A stretch of DNA of 64,000 bases, from contig NZ_DASQCC010000226.1 of the NCBI RefSeq assembly GCF_035634895.1, forward strand, positions 1-64,000. Direction: 5' to 3'. Numbering within the stretch: the first letter of the stretch is position 1; every line of letters begins with the position of its first letter. The stretch comes from Actinophytocola sp035634895. Lineage in GTDB: Bacteria; Actinomycetota; Actinomycetes; Mycobacteriales; Pseudonocardiaceae. The notes under the pieces were generated by a model. It searched no databases, was not told the origin of the DNA, and saw only the letters and a list, made by a program, of their open reading frames with translations. Made by a program: the position numbers and the translations under genes. Shown in pieces: positions 43,501 to 52,523 of this stretch.

Positions 43501-46500
43501 CGGCAACGCCGTCAGCTCGTTGTCGTTCGCGCTGAGGTTGGTCAGCGCGGTCAGCTCGCCCAGTGACTCCGGCAACGCCGTCAGCTGGTTGGCGCCGATG
43601 TTGAGGCCGGTCAGCGCGGTCAACGCACCCAGTGACCTCGGCAGTGTCGTCAGCTTGTTGTAGCTGACGTCGAGGTTGGTCAGTGCGGTCAGTTCGCCGA
43701 GTGACTCCGGCAGTGCCGTCAGCTTGTTGTAGCTGACGTCGAGGTTGGTCAGTGCGGTCAGTTCGCCGAGTGACTCCGGCAGTGCCGTCAGCCTGTTGGA
43801 GCCGACGCGGAGGGAGGCCAGCGCGGTGAGACCGCCCAGCCGGTCCGGCAGTGCCGTCAGCCCGTTCCAGGTCAGGTCGAGCGTGGTCAGGGCGGGGAGG
43901 TGGGTCAGGCTGTCCGGAACCGAGGAGAGATCGTTCCAGTTGAGGTCGAGGGAGGCCAGCGCCCGCAGCTCACCGAGCCACTCCGGCAGCTCGGTCAGCC
44001 CGTTGGAGGCGAGGTTGAGGCCGGTGAGGCCGGTGAGGTGTCGCAGCCAGGACGGCAGCCTGGTGAGCGACCCTCCGCCCAGCTGCAGGTCGGTCAGGGT
44101 GGACACGGCGCCGAGGCTCTCCGCCGTGTCGACGAGCGGGCTGTTGATCGACAGCCTCGTCAGGTTCGCCAGCTCGGCGAACCAGTCCGGCAGCTCGGTC
44201 AGCGGGTTGTCGGTGAGGCCGAGGTCGGTCAGGAAGGTGAGGTGGCGCAGGCGGTCCGGGACCACGGTCAGCAGGTTCCCGTTGAGACCGATGAAGACCA
44301 GGCCGGTCAGCGCGCCGAGCTCGTCCGGCAGCTCGGTCAGCTGGTTGCCGGCGAGCTTCAGCGTGTTGAGGCTCGCCAGCTCGCCGATCCAGTCCGGGAC
44401 CGAGGCGAGCCGGTTGTTCTCCAGGTCGAGCACGGTCAGGTCGGTCTGCTCGCGGACCCAGTCCGGGATCGTCGTGAGCAGGTTGTTGGCCAGGAACAGC
44501 TGTTTGATGGCGGTGAGCGCGGCCCAGCCTGCCGGCACCTCGCTCAGCACGCAGCCGGAGACCTCCAGGTTCGTCAGCCTGGGAAGGGCGCCCACCCATG
44601 CCGGCGGCGCAGGCAGCTGGTTGCCGCCGACGTAGAGGTCGGTCAGCTCGGTGAGTGCGCTCAACGACTCCGGCAGCTCGGTCAGCTGGTTGCTCCCGAC
44701 GTCGAGAGCCCTCAGGCCGGCCAGTTCCCCCACCCAGTCCGGAACCTCGCCCAACACGTTGCCACCGATGTAGAGCTCGGCCAGCTCGGGGAGATCACGC
44801 ACACCGCGGGGTACCGCCTTCAGCTGGTTCCAGTTCAGCCCGAGGACGGTCAGGCTCGTCAGCTCACCGAGCCAGTCCGGCAGCGCGACCAGCAGGTTGG
44901 TGTGCACCTCCAGCGTGGACAGCGCGGTGAGCCCCCGCACCGAGCCGGGTAGCTCGGTCAGCCGGTTGCCGTCGAGCTTGAGCGAGGTCAGCTCGGCGAG
45001 GCCGGCGAAGGAGTCCGGCAACGTCGTCAGCTGGTTCGCGCTCAGGTCGAGGGTCGTCAGGGCCGTCAGCTCCGGCAGCCAGTCCGGGACCGTGGTCAGC
45101 TGGTTGTCCTTCAGCCACAGGTCGGTCAGCGCGGTGCACTGCCGCAGCCAGCCGGGTACCTCGGTCAACCGGCAGCCCTGGAGGTAGAGACCCGTCAGTC
45201 CGGCGTGGGCACCGAGGGACTCGGGCAGCCCGGTCAACGGGTTCTGCCCGACGTGGAGATGCGTCAGACCGGTGAGCGCGCCGATCCAGCCGGGCACCTC
45301 GGTCAACCGGTTCTCACCCACGTAGAACACGGTGAGGGCGGTGAGGGCGGCCAGGTCCGGCAGCTCGGTCAGCCGGTTCATGCTCAGGTCGAGGGTGGTC
45401 AGGGCCGTCAGCTCGGCCAGCCAGTCCGGCGCCGCGGTCAGCCGGTTGTCGTTCAGGTGGAGGGCGGTCAGCGCGGTCAGGTGGCGCATCCCGTCGGGGA
45501 CCTCGGTCAGCCCGTTCCCGTTGACCTGGAGCGTGGTCAGGGCGGTGAGGCCACCGATGGTGCCGGGTAGGGCGGTCAGCCAGTTCCCGCTCAGGTCGAG
45601 GGTGGTCAGGGCCGTCAGCTCGGCCAGCCAGTCCGGCGCCGCGGTCAGCCGGTTGTTGCTCAGGTCGAGCTCGGTCAGCGAGGTCAGCCGCCGGATCGCG
45701 TCCGGTACCGCGGTCAGCCGGTTGTTGGCCAGGCCGAGCTGGGTGAGCCCGGTCAGCTCCGCCAGCCAGTCCGGCACTCCGGCCAGCCGGATGTCGTGCA
45801 GGCCGAGCGTGGTGAGCGAGGTGAGGTTCCGCACCCAGTCCGGCACCTCGGCCAGCCGGTTGCCCCCGAGGTAGAGACCGGTCAGCGCGGGCAGGGCGCC
45901 GAGGGTGTCCGGCAGCACGGTCAGCCGGTTGTCGTTGACGGCGAGCATCGTGAGGGCGGTCAGGTCGCCGATGGTCGCCGGCAGGGCCGTCAACTGGTTG
46001 TCCCACAGGTGAAGGATCGTCAGGCTGGTCAGCTCGCCCAGCCACTCCGGCACCTCGGCCAACCGGTTGCCGTACAGCTCCAGCGCCGACAACGCCGGCA
46101 GGCCACGGATCCAGCCCGGCACCTCGCTGAGCCGGTTCCCCCCGATGTAGAGATGGCGCAACGCGGTCAGTGCGCCCAGCGACTCCGGCAGCCCGGTCAT
46201 GCCGCAGTCGCCGAGGTAGAGGTGCGTCAGGCTGGAAAGGGTGCCCAGCCAGTCCGGTGCCTCGGCCAGCCGGTTCCCCCCGATGTACAGCTCGGTCAAC
46301 GCGGCGAGACCGCCGATGCTCTCCGGTATGCCGGACAGCTTGTTCCAGCTGAGGTTGAGACAGGTCAGCCCGGCCAGCTCGCCGATCCATTCCGGCACGA
46401 CACCGAGCCGGTTGTTGTCCACCCGGAGCTCGGTCAGCACCGCGAGCCGCCGCAGCGTGTCGGGCAGCGCGGTCAGCCGGTTCTCGGCGAGGTTGAGTGT

Positions 46501-46698
46501 GGTCAGGCCGGGCAGTTCGCCCACCCAGGGAGGCACCGTGGTCAACTGGTTGCCACTCAGGTCGAGAGTCGTCAGGTTCGCGAGTCCGCTCAGGTCCTGC
46601 TGCCCGGGAAGCTCGGTCAGCCCCAGCCCGGAGAGGTCGAGTACCCGGCCGTCCCCACTCCGCGCCGTCGCGATCCGTTCCTCCACCTCAGTCACCAT
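40534..46698 (-). CDS. Giant LRR-Roco GTPase
   Basis: A 2,054-residue bacterial Roco protein, relative of LRRK2. Residues ~20-1280 form about 54 leucine-rich repeats of 23 residues, consensus LTxLTTLDLSxNxLTxLPDWLGEL. A Roc GTPase domain starts at ~residue 1300: G1 GEGAVGKSSL, G3 DFGGQPVY, and the G4 position reads THGG instead of THxD. A COR dimerisation domain follows, then a C-terminal region with C-x3-C and C-x2-C pairs (VPCGKTC, PCMACGEW), a possible zinc site. No kinase or membrane domain is seen. ATG at 46698 is taken; an in-frame ATG at 46758 also lacks a ribosome site. Targets are unknown. Confidence 0.92.
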   Translation of the reverse strand: MVTEVEERIATARSGDGRVLDLSGLGLTELPGQQDLSGLANLTTLDLSGNQLTTVPPWVGELPGLTTLNLAENRLTALPDTLRRLAVLTELRVDNNRLGVVPEWIGELAGLTCLNLSWNKLSGIPESIGGLAALTELYIGGNRLAEAPDWLGTLSSLTHLYLGDCGMTGLPESLGALTALRHLYIGGNRLSEVPGWIRGLPALSALELYGNRLAEVPEWLGELTSLTILHLWDNQLTALPATIGDLTALTMLAVNDNRLTVLPDTLGALPALTGLYLGGNRLAEVPDWVRNLTSLTTLGLHDIRLAGVPDWLAELTGLTQLGLANNRLTAVPDAIRRLTSLTELDLSNNRLTAAPDWLAELTALTTLDLSGNWLTALPGTIGGLTALTTLQVNGNGLTEVPDGMRHLTALTALHLNDNRLTAAPDWLAELTALTTLDLSMNRLTELPDLAALTALTVFYVGENRLTEVPGWIGALTGLTHLHVGQNPLTGLPESLGAHAGLTGLYLQGCRLTEVPGWLRQCTALTDLWLKDNQLTTVPDWLPELTALTTLDLSANQLTTLPDSFAGLAELTSLKLDGNRLTELPGSVRGLTALSTLEVHTNLLVALPDWLGELTSLTVLGLNWNQLKAVPRGVRDLPELAELYIGGNVLGEVPDWVGELAGLRALDVGSNQLTELPESLSALTELTDLYVGGNQLPAPPAWVGALPRLTNLEVSGCVLSEVPAGWAALTAIKQLFLANNLLTTIPDWVREQTDLTVLDLENNRLASVPDWIGELASLNTLKLAGNQLTELPDELGALTGLVFIGLNGNLLTVVPDRLRHLTFLTDLGLTDNPLTELPDWFAELANLTRLSINSPLVDTAESLGAVSTLTDLQLGGGSLTRLPSWLRHLTGLTGLNLASNGLTELPEWLGELRALASLDLNWNDLSSVPDSLTHLPALTTLDLTWNGLTALPDRLGGLTALASLRVGSNRLTALPESLGELTALTNLDVSYNKLTALPESLGELTALTNLDVSYNKLTTLPRSLGALTALTGLNIGANQLTALPESLGELTALTNLSANDNELTALPESLGELTELTNLNIYANKLTTLPDTMSRLTALTYLDLNDNELTELPETIGEFKDLTSLSLNGNRLTALPATLGNLVDLHLLSLYNNELTAVPDAVAGLTNLTTLYLSRNRLTDVPAWLGTLTALRELTLGENQLTEAPDALRTLTELNHLYLGDNRLTELPDWLGELPNLTYLDLGGNRLASVPASFADLPAGALRLDDNPLAPELEAAYLDSSAELERFLRLLKAEGRLFHQAKLVLVGEGAVGKSSLLAALRGEEFVEGRETTHGIEVKPFPVTAGDLDIMLNAWDFGGQPVYRPTHQLFFSPAAVYLVVWRPREGPEQGFVDYWIQLIKHRAGNAARVHVVATHGGPRSRAAYLDEASLRSRYGDLIVGFHHVDSGSGLGVDELKDAIAATAAELPHVSRWLPASWQRMREALRDGGEPYLDYTRYEAIAREQGLTATAATSLAKNSNALGHWIYYADDPGLSELIILKADWLATAVSYVLDDLDTINDNGLLPHRRLQQIWDDPLRAHRYSRRIQLTFLQLMEKFDISYRVVDLLDRDEPISLIAQLVRADRPDMTMWDTFGTDLVEQTQICEILDGVTGEPVSPEGLAYQLIVRFNRFSLGRDDYRLSTHWQNGMVLDNSYNGRALLLMDRNRISVRVRAAYPQFFLHQLTEDIRQHVRSFWKGLEVKIKVPCGKTCPAGSPGRGLFDIDKLTTSRRDGRPAYPCMACGEWSQIDDLLLGVGSSPADEQQRLVEAVREAIEPEFAQVLNTLGSHKEVLTGQLDRLENSVHAAISQAEEQLRQLILALDDEAREGPRLFSLAPLDPTFRRPGWTMRRIRLTLWCEHSRLPVSLLSKDNPEAGVYDIEVPRDWLLQAAPWIRAISVVARSLLPVSVAGLQLDLDDKQWKAIGEQLALAEKSLAGLADLGTRLDADGPPPVVDGPRDAEPNHVDGSVWRTLHSFLREKDPSFGGLEKVRDRNRYLWVHPRFVDHYRASVPEIPTGG

Positions 46699-46804
46699 GG
46701 TGTGATAATCGCCTACGGAGGGCTGACCGATACGGGGCACCGCGACGCGTCCTGGCATGCGTGCGCCGCGGTCGTGAGGGCCCCTGTCCTCGGGTTCGAG
46801 CGGG

Positions 46805-47629
46805 CTAACGGCCGGCTCGATACGCCCGCCAGCTGTCGGCGGCCGTGATCATGCGGGTTGTCCAGGGGTCTGGTTCGTTGCCGCCGATCTCGTGCCACAA
46901 CGCGGCGTTGGCGTCGGCGAAGGCGTTCAGTGCGGTGTCGGGTGCGGTGTGCCATGCGCTGGTGCGTGCGGCCCACGCCTCGGCCTGGCTGGGTGAGTGA
47001 CCGCCGGCGGAGATCAACCAGATCACCCACAGCGCGGGATCGATCCATGGGGCGCCACGTGTCGCCCAGGCCCAGTCGACGAGGCGTGCGCGACCGTCGG
47101 CGATCAGGATGTTCTGGTCGTTGAAGTCGGTGTGCAGCAGGGCATTGCCGCGGAACCGCTCGAGTACCGACTCGTTGTCGACGTACGCGGCCCATCGCTG
47201 CTCGGCCACGCGGAGGGGAAGGTCCGGGCACGGGATCGCCGCCAGAGACTCCAGGGCGTCGACCACCAGCGGCAGATCCGGGGAGGTCGGGGAGTAGTCG
47301 ACGTGGCGGCCGTCGACGTGTTCGAACGCGACCAGGTTCCAGTCCGCCTCGACGGTTTGCCAGAGCACGCGTGGCGCGACTGCGTGCACGAAGGGGCCGA
47401 TCTCGGCCTCGCGTTCCTGGGTCCACACGCGACGGTGCTCGGTACGCAGCCCTTTGACGAAGATCGTTTCGGCGCTGGTCCGCACTCGTACCGCGATCTC
47501 ACTGTTCAGCCCGCCGCGCACGGTGTCCATCGCGAGGATCGTGCCGTCCACCCGGTCGTCGATCGCCGTGTGGACGGGCTCTGGAACCTCCCGCAAACGT
47601 GTCGTCGCCACGAGTCGAGAGGCTCCCAT
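46805..47629 (-). CDS. Aminoglycoside phosphotransferase-family protein
   Basis: A 274-residue small-molecule kinase fold protein. The catalytic loop reads LLHTDFNDQNILI (H-x-D-x4-N) and the metal motif RLVDWAWA, both fitting APH. The N-lobe lysine is in ETIFVKGLR. Unlike true resistance enzymes the HGDLH motif is changed to HTDFN, so the substrate is unclear; choline- or homoserine-kinase-like roles are equally possible. The ATG at 47629 lacks a clear ribosome site; an upstream GTG is an alternative. It lies between the SPFH and Roco genes on the same strand. Confidence 0.78.
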   Translation of the reverse strand: MGASRLVATTRLREVPEPVHTAIDDRVDGTILAMDTVRGGLNSEIAVRVRTSAETIFVKGLRTEHRRVWTQEREAEIGPFVHAVAPRVLWQTVEADWNLVAFEHVDGRHVDYSPTSPDLPLVVDALESLAAIPCPDLPLRVAEQRWAAYVDNESVLERFRGNALLHTDFNDQNILIADGRARLVDWAWATRGAPWIDPALWVIWLISAGGHSPSQAEAWAARTSAWHTAPDTALNAFADANAALWHEIGGNEPDPWTTRMITAADSWRAYRAGR

Positions 47630-47688
47630 ATTCGTCGCCACGGCGACGTGGGGCACGCCGAGTTGGTCATTCGTCAGGTGCGCCGGCG

Positions 47689-48663
47689 TTAGCGTGGGGC
47701 GGTGAGTGGCACCGAGGCGTTCGCGCCCGGGGCGTAGACCGTGACGTTGGACGGGATCGCCTTCATGATGTCGATCTGGGCGCAGGCCGGGCAGGCGTTG
47801 TAGCCGCGCTGGCGTTGCTCGTTGGCCTGGGCGTCGACCTGGGCCTGGGTCGCTCTTGCCTGTGACTCGCTGACCGCCGCGTACGCGGCCTGTGCGTTGT
47901 CCACCGCCTGTTGAACCGCCTGCGGCAGGGTCACCTTGGCCAGGATGAACTTGATGTCGTTCAGGAAGTCGCCGCCGAGGTTGCGGCGTAGGTCGGTGCG
48001 CACGGTCGAGACGATGGCGTCCTGGATCTTGTTGATGTTGGCGTTGTTGGGCTGTCCGGCCAGTGCCGGTGGCGGGTTGGCCGAGGTCTGGTTCTGCACC
48101 AGCGCGCAGCTGGACACCAGTTCGGCACAGCGCACGCCGTTGACCTGCTCGCGGATGGCGTTGTCGATCACCGGCCGGACGATCTGGTCGAGGAAGCTGG
48201 ACCAGCCGATGTCGCCGTCCCACGCGTAGCGGAACTCGCCGTCCGCGCCGCGGAAGGTTCTGGTGCCGAACTTGCTGTCGAACGTCCGCAGCGAGTCGTG
48301 GTCGAGGTTGAGGGTGAAGTAGAAGGTGCCCTCGATCCCCATGCCGACCCCGTCGCTGGACGGCACGGTGACCACGTCGATCCCGGCGCGCTGGCCGTTG
48401 TGGGTGTCGCCGCTGGCGGCGATGGTGTAGAAGCGTTGCTGCGCCGGGTACCGGTGCGCGGTCGACCAGAAACCGGTCCACGTCAGCGAGGACGCGGGGT
48501 CGATGATCTGCCGGATCTGGTTGTCGTCGAACAGGCCGCCGTTGCGGACGACGGCGATCTCGCCCGCGTCGGTCTTCGTGTAGCCGCCGAACCAGCCGAT
48601 GAGGGCCGGCAGTGCGAAGGCGAGCACGAGGACGGACACGAGGATGGCGCGCAACCGGGACAT
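47689..48663 (-). CDS. SPFH/Band 7 membrane protein
   Basis: A 324-residue protein with one N-terminal transmembrane helix (ILVSVLVLAFALPALIGWF), an SPFH domain (AGEIAVVRNGGLF to about residue 220), and a helical Ala/Gln-rich C-terminal stretch (AYAAVSESQARATQAQVDAQ) like prohibitin/stomatin coiled coils. Four cysteines occur as C-x6-C (CAELVSSC) and CPAC. SPFH proteins scaffold membrane microdomains. The role here is unknown. Confidence 0.85.
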   Translation of the reverse strand: MSRLRAILVSVLVLAFALPALIGWFGGYTKTDAGEIAVVRNGGLFDDNQIRQIIDPASSLTWTGFWSTAHRYPAQQRFYTIAASGDTHNGQRAGIDVVTVPSSDGVGMGIEGTFYFTLNLDHDSLRTFDSKFGTRTFRGADGEFRYAWDGDIGWSSFLDQIVRPVIDNAIREQVNGVRCAELVSSCALVQNQTSANPPPALAGQPNNANINKIQDAIVSTVRTDLRRNLGGDFLNDIKFILAKVTLPQAVQQAVDNAQAAYAAVSESQARATQAQVDAQANEQRQRGYNACPACAQIDIMKAIPSNVTVYAPGANASVPLTAPR

Positions 48664-48721
48664 GGTTGCGATTGTCGCCGTACCAGGCGGCCGGCGGACA
48701 GCGGAGGTTTCCGGTTTGAGC

Positions 48722-49174
48722 TCAGGCGTAGTAGCGGTACAACGCCTGAGCGGCCACCGCCGGCTTCTCGCTGCCGGCCAGCTCCATCGTGAAGTCCACG
48801 GTCAGCTGGGCGCTCTTCTCGTCCAGCGCGTCCGCGGCCGCGATGTGGGCCGTCAGCCTTATCTTGCCACCAACGGGGACCGGTGCCGGGAAGCGGACCT
48901 TGTTCAGGCCGTAGTTGACGCCCATGCCCAGGTTCTCGATCTCCAGCAGCGAGGTCCACAGTGGAATGATCAGCGCCAGCGTCAGGTAGCCGTGCGCGAT
49001 CGTGCCGCCGAACGGTCCGGCCGCGGCACGTTCGGGGTCCACGTGGATCCACTGGTGGTCGCCCGTCGCGTCGGCGAACGTGTTCACCTGGTCCTGGGGC
49101 ACCCCGTGCCAGTCGGTCGGGCCCAGCGTCGTGCCCGCCAGACCCAGCAGCCCGGCGATCCCCTGCACCTTCAT
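48722..49174 (-). CDS. MaoC-like enoyl-CoA hydratase
   Basis: A 150-residue hot-dog fold protein of the MaoC/R-specific hydratase family. The hydratase-2 motif is visible: FADATGDHQWIHVDPERA, followed by GPFGGTIAHGYLTLAL, giving the Asp/His pair. It would hydrate an enoyl-CoA. The start codon overlaps the acyl-CoA ligase stop by 4 bp. It is the last gene of the operon. Confidence 0.9.
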   Translation of the reverse strand: MKVQGIAGLLGLAGTTLGPTDWHGVPQDQVNTFADATGDHQWIHVDPERAAAGPFGGTIAHGYLTLALIIPLWTSLLEIENLGMGVNYGLNKVRFPAPVPVGGKIRLTAHIAAADALDEKSAQLTVDFTMELAGSEKPAVAAQALYRYYA

Positions 49175-50658
49175 GCGTTCGCTCCGTAGTCCTTGCGCAG
49201 TGCGCTCTTCAGCAGCTTGCCCGAGGCCGTGCGTGGCAGCGTGTCCGCGAACACCACCGACTTCGGGATCTTGTAACGTGCGATGTGGCCGTCGAGGAAC
49301 GCCATCAGCTCCTCGGGTGCGACGGGTTCACGCGCGACCACGATCGCGCGGCCGACCTCGCCCCACTTCTCGTCCGCCATGCCGATCACCGCGCAGTCGG
49401 CCACCTTGGGGTGCTTGTGCAGTACGTCCTCCACCTCGGCCGGGTAGATGTTCTCGCCGCCGGAGATGATCACGTCCTTGATGCGGTCGCGGATGTAGAG
49501 GAACCCGTCCTCGTCCACGACCGCGACGTCACCGGTGCGCAGCCAGCCGTCCGGGGACAGCACCGCCGCCGTCGCGTCCGGCTTGCCCCAGTAGCCGGTC
49601 ATCACGTTGGGGCCGTGGAGGATCACCTCGCCCGGCTCGCCGGGTAGCGTGTCCTCGCCGTCGGAGTCGATGACCCGGACGTCGGTGAAGAAGCACGGCG
49701 TGCCGGCCGAGCCGACGCGGTCGCTCTCCGCCGCACGCAGGAACAACGCGCTCGGCGACGACTCCGTCAGGCCGTAGCCCTGCAGGAACACCAGACCGCG
49801 CTCCTGGTAGGTCGTGATCACCTTCTCGGGCACCGGCGCGCCGCCGCAGATCATCGTGCGCACCGACGACAGGTCCGCGGCCGGCCATTCCGCCGTCGCC
49901 GCCACCGCCTGGAACATCGCCGGCACGCCGAAGAGATAGGTCACCCCGTACCGCGCGATCGTCGACAGCGTGCGGGCGGGGTCGAAGGAGTCCAGCACCA
50001 CCGTGCCGCCCTTCAGCAGCGTCGGCAGCACCGTCTGGTTGAGCGCCGCGACGTGGAACATCGGCGCGTTCACGAGCGTCACCTCGTCGCCGGCGAGGTC
50101 CACGTCGATCAGCAGGTTCATCGTGTTCCAGTGGACGTTGGCGTGCGACAGCGCCGCGCCCTTCGGCCGGCCCGTGGTGCCGGACGTGTACATGATCACG
50201 GCCACGTCGTCCTGGTCGACCGTCTCGTCGGTCGGGTCGACCGGCGCGTCCGCCACCAGCCGCTCGTAGGCCTCGTGGTCGAGCACGTGGGGCACCTTGT
50301 CCCGCAACGACGCCGCGTGCTCGGCGTGGGTCGGGGCATGCACCAGCACCGAGGTGCCGCTGTCCTCGAGGATGTAGGCCAGCTCGGGCGGCGCGAGCCG
50401 GGTGTTCAGCGGCACGAAGATCCCGCCGAGCAGGCCGGTGCCGAACAGGGTCTCCAGGAACGCCGGCTCGTTCGGCCCGAGGTAGGCGACCCGGTCGCCG
50501 CCGGCCACCCCGAGGCCGGTGAGCACGTGTGCGACGCGGGTGGCCCGCTCGTGCAGCTGCCGGTAGGTCAGTGACTCGTCGCCGTGCACGACCGCGACGC
50601 GGTCCGGCGACATGCGTGCTCTGCGTGCCGTCCAGGAGCCGATCCCGTTGTTACGCAT
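49171..50658 (-). CDS. Acyl-CoA synthetase (AMP-dependent)
   Basis: A 495-residue adenylating enzyme (ANL superfamily). A3 motif YTSGTTGRPKGAALSH (~residues 155-170), A5 YGLTESSP, A8 DGWLRTGDVAVVDEDGF and RIKDVIISGGENIYP, catalytic lysine in PRTASGKLLK near the C-terminus. It activates a carboxylic acid to its CoA thioester; medium/long-chain fatty-acid or cyclic-acid substrates fit the sequence. It overlaps the amidohydrolase by 8 bp. In the operon it probably acts first after uptake by the Liv transporter. Confidence 0.92.
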   Translation of the reverse strand: MRNNGIGSWTARRARMSPDRVAVVHGDESLTYRQLHERATRVAHVLTGLGVAGGDRVAYLGPNEPAFLETLFGTGLLGGIFVPLNTRLAPPELAYILEDSGTSVLVHAPTHAEHAASLRDKVPHVLDHEAYERLVADAPVDPTDETVDQDDVAVIMYTSGTTGRPKGAALSHANVHWNTMNLLIDVDLAGDEVTLVNAPMFHVAALNQTVLPTLLKGGTVVLDSFDPARTLSTIARYGVTYLFGVPAMFQAVAATAEWPAADLSSVRTMICGGAPVPEKVITTYQERGLVFLQGYGLTESSPSALFLRAAESDRVGSAGTPCFFTDVRVIDSDGEDTLPGEPGEVILHGPNVMTGYWGKPDATAAVLSPDGWLRTGDVAVVDEDGFLYIRDRIKDVIISGGENIYPAEVEDVLHKHPKVADCAVIGMADEKWGEVGRAIVVAREPVAPEELMAFLDGHIARYKIPKSVVFADTLPRTASGKLLKSALRKDYGANA

Positions 50659-51520
50659 GGTCCAACCCGAACAGGCGAACGGCGTTGTCCTTGAGGATCA
50701 TGGAACGCACCTCCGGCTTGATGTCGAGCTTCTCGAAGTCCGCGAGCCACCGGTCCGGCGTGATGACCGGGAAGTCCGACCCGAACAGCACCTTGTCCTT
50801 CAGCAGGGTGTTCGCGTACCGCACGAGCTGTGGTGGGAAGTACTTCGGCGACCAGCCGGAGAGGTCGATGTGCACCAGCGGCTTGTGCGTGGCCACCGCC
50901 AGTGCCTCGTCCTGCCAGGGGAACGACGGGTGCGCGAGGATGATCGGCAGGTCCGGGAAGTCGGCGGCCACGTCGTCGGCGGCCATGGGGTTGGCGTACT
51001 TGAGCCTGATCCCACCGCCACCCCGTACCCCGGCGCCGATGCCCGTCTGTCCACTGTGGAACAACGCGATGACGCGGTGTTCCTGCAGCACCTCGTACAG
51101 CGGGTAGAAGGTCGGGTCGTTGGGGTGGAACGCCTGCACGCTCGGGTGGAACTTGAAGCCCCGCACGCCGTACCGCTCGACGAGCGTGCGTGCCTGCCGG
51201 ACCGCCGCCTTGCCCCGCCACGGGTCCACGCTGCCGAAGGGGATGAGCACGTCCGCGTGCTCCGCGCACTCCGCCGCGATCTCCTCGCTCGGGATGGGTG
51301 GGTGCCCGGTCGCGGTCTGGGAGTCCACCGTGAACACGACCGCGGCCATCCGCCGTTCCCGGTAGTAGGCGGCGACCTCCGGCACCGTCGCGGTCCGCTT
51401 GTCGGTCTTGAAGTACGCCGCCGAGCCGGCCAGCAGCTCCTCCGGCAGCGACACGTGCCCGTCGGCGCCGGCCTCGACGTGGACGTGCACGTCGACGGCG
51501 ACCAGGTCGGCGATGTTCAC
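50651..51520 (-). CDS. Amidohydrolase, ACMSD-like
   Basis: A 289-residue amidohydrolase-2 protein. Metal ligands: DVHVHVE (HxH) at the N-terminus, FKFHPS, ILAHPSFPW and FGSDFPV. The family includes ACMSD and other decarboxylases and hydrolases of carboxylated rings. The GTG start at 51520 overlaps the SDR stop (GTGA). It may cleave or decarboxylate a ring intermediate; the exact reaction cannot be read. Confidence 0.88.
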   Translation of the reverse strand: MNIADLVAVDVHVHVEAGADGHVSLPEELLAGSAAYFKTDKRTATVPEVAAYYRERRMAAVVFTVDSQTATGHPPIPSEEIAAECAEHADVLIPFGSVDPWRGKAAVRQARTLVERYGVRGFKFHPSVQAFHPNDPTFYPLYEVLQEHRVIALFHSGQTGIGAGVRGGGGIRLKYANPMAADDVAADFPDLPIILAHPSFPWQDEALAVATHKPLVHIDLSGWSPKYFPPQLVRYANTLLKDKVLFGSDFPVITPDRWLADFEKLDIKPEVRSMILKDNAVRLFGLDHA

Positions 51521-52425
51521 GACGGCTGCTCCGGCAGGGGAATCCCGACCGACTGCCGGACCCTGCCGTGTGTCGTCGGCCAGGTCGCGGCGATCGCGTC
51601 CGGGCTCCAGCCGCCCTCGGCGTAGGACGCCGCGATCTCCTCGGGGTGCGACCACAGCGACAGCTTGTCGCCGCCGATGCCGATCGCCTGCCCGGTGACG
51701 CCGTGCGACTCGGCCGACGCCAGGAACACGACGAGCCCCGCCGCGTCCGCCGGCGTGCCGAAGCCCTCGCCGGCCCGCAGCCACGCCGGCAGTGGCGTCC
51801 CGTCCTGTTGCCACGCCTCGATGTGCGGCGCGAACGCGGGCATGGTCGAGGTCATGGCGGTGGCCGCGACCGGGACCACCGCGTTGACCATGATGTCCGC
51901 CTTCGCGCACTCCATGGACCACGTGCGGGCCATGGCCACGATGCCGGCCTTGGCCGCGGAGTAGTTGGTCTGGCCGATGTTCCCGCGCTGCCCGGCGGGC
52001 GACCCGACGACGATGACCCGGCCGCCGTCACCCTGCTCACGCATGTGCCGGACGGCCGCCCGCACGCACGTGAACGTGCCGCGCAGGTGCACGTCGAGGA
52101 CGGTGTCGAACTCGTCGTCGGACATCTTCCACAGCATGCGGTCCCGCAGCACGCCGGCGTTGGTGACGAGCACGTCGAGCCGGCCGTACTCGGCGACGGC
52201 CCGCTCGACCAGCCGGTCGGCCACGGCCGCCGGACCGACGGCACCCGGTTCGGCGACGGCCTTCCCACCGACACCGGCGATCTGGGCGACCGCGCCGGTG
52301 GCCGCGCCGCCGTCCGCGTCGTTCACCACGACGGCCGCGCCTGCGGCCGCGAGTGCCGACGCGTACGCGAAACCGAGCCCGCGACCAGCGCCGGTCACGA
52401 TCGCGACCCGTCCGCTCAGGTCCAC
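51517..52425 (-). CDS. Short-chain dehydrogenase/reductase
   Basis: A 302-residue SDR. NAD(P) motif VTGAGRGLGFAYA, NAG in VTNAGVLRD, catalytic Ser in VGSPAGQRG, and YxxxK as TNYSAAKAG. An extra ~50-residue C-terminal tail, including LSLWSHPEE, resembles 3-hydroxyacyl-CoA dehydrogenases of the MFE-2/17beta-HSD4 type. The GTG at 52425 has GAGAGGAG at good spacing. With the MaoC hydratase it forms a beta-oxidation-like pair. Confidence 0.9.
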   Translation of the reverse strand: MDLSGRVAIVTGAGRGLGFAYASALAAAGAAVVVNDADGGAATGAVAQIAGVGGKAVAEPGAVGPAAVADRLVERAVAEYGRLDVLVTNAGVLRDRMLWKMSDDEFDTVLDVHLRGTFTCVRAAVRHMREQGDGGRVIVVGSPAGQRGNIGQTNYSAAKAGIVAMARTWSMECAKADIMVNAVVPVAATAMTSTMPAFAPHIEAWQQDGTPLPAWLRAGEGFGTPADAAGLVVFLASAESHGVTGQAIGIGGDKLSLWSHPEEIAASYAEGGWSPDAIAATWPTTHGRVRQSVGIPLPEQPS

Positions 52426-52523
52426 TGGTTCTCCTCTCACTGATGTCGTTGGCACCGAAGGACTTTCGGGCCTCCGAAGGGATGGCCTTCAGTGCAGGCC
52501 CGGGAGCGTGGCGCGAGCGGTCC

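Noticed and set aside
46805..47629. Antibiotic resistance phosphotransferase
   Set aside because: The fold is APH-like but the catalytic motif is HTDFNDQN and there is no resistance or biosynthetic context, so resistance is not claimed.
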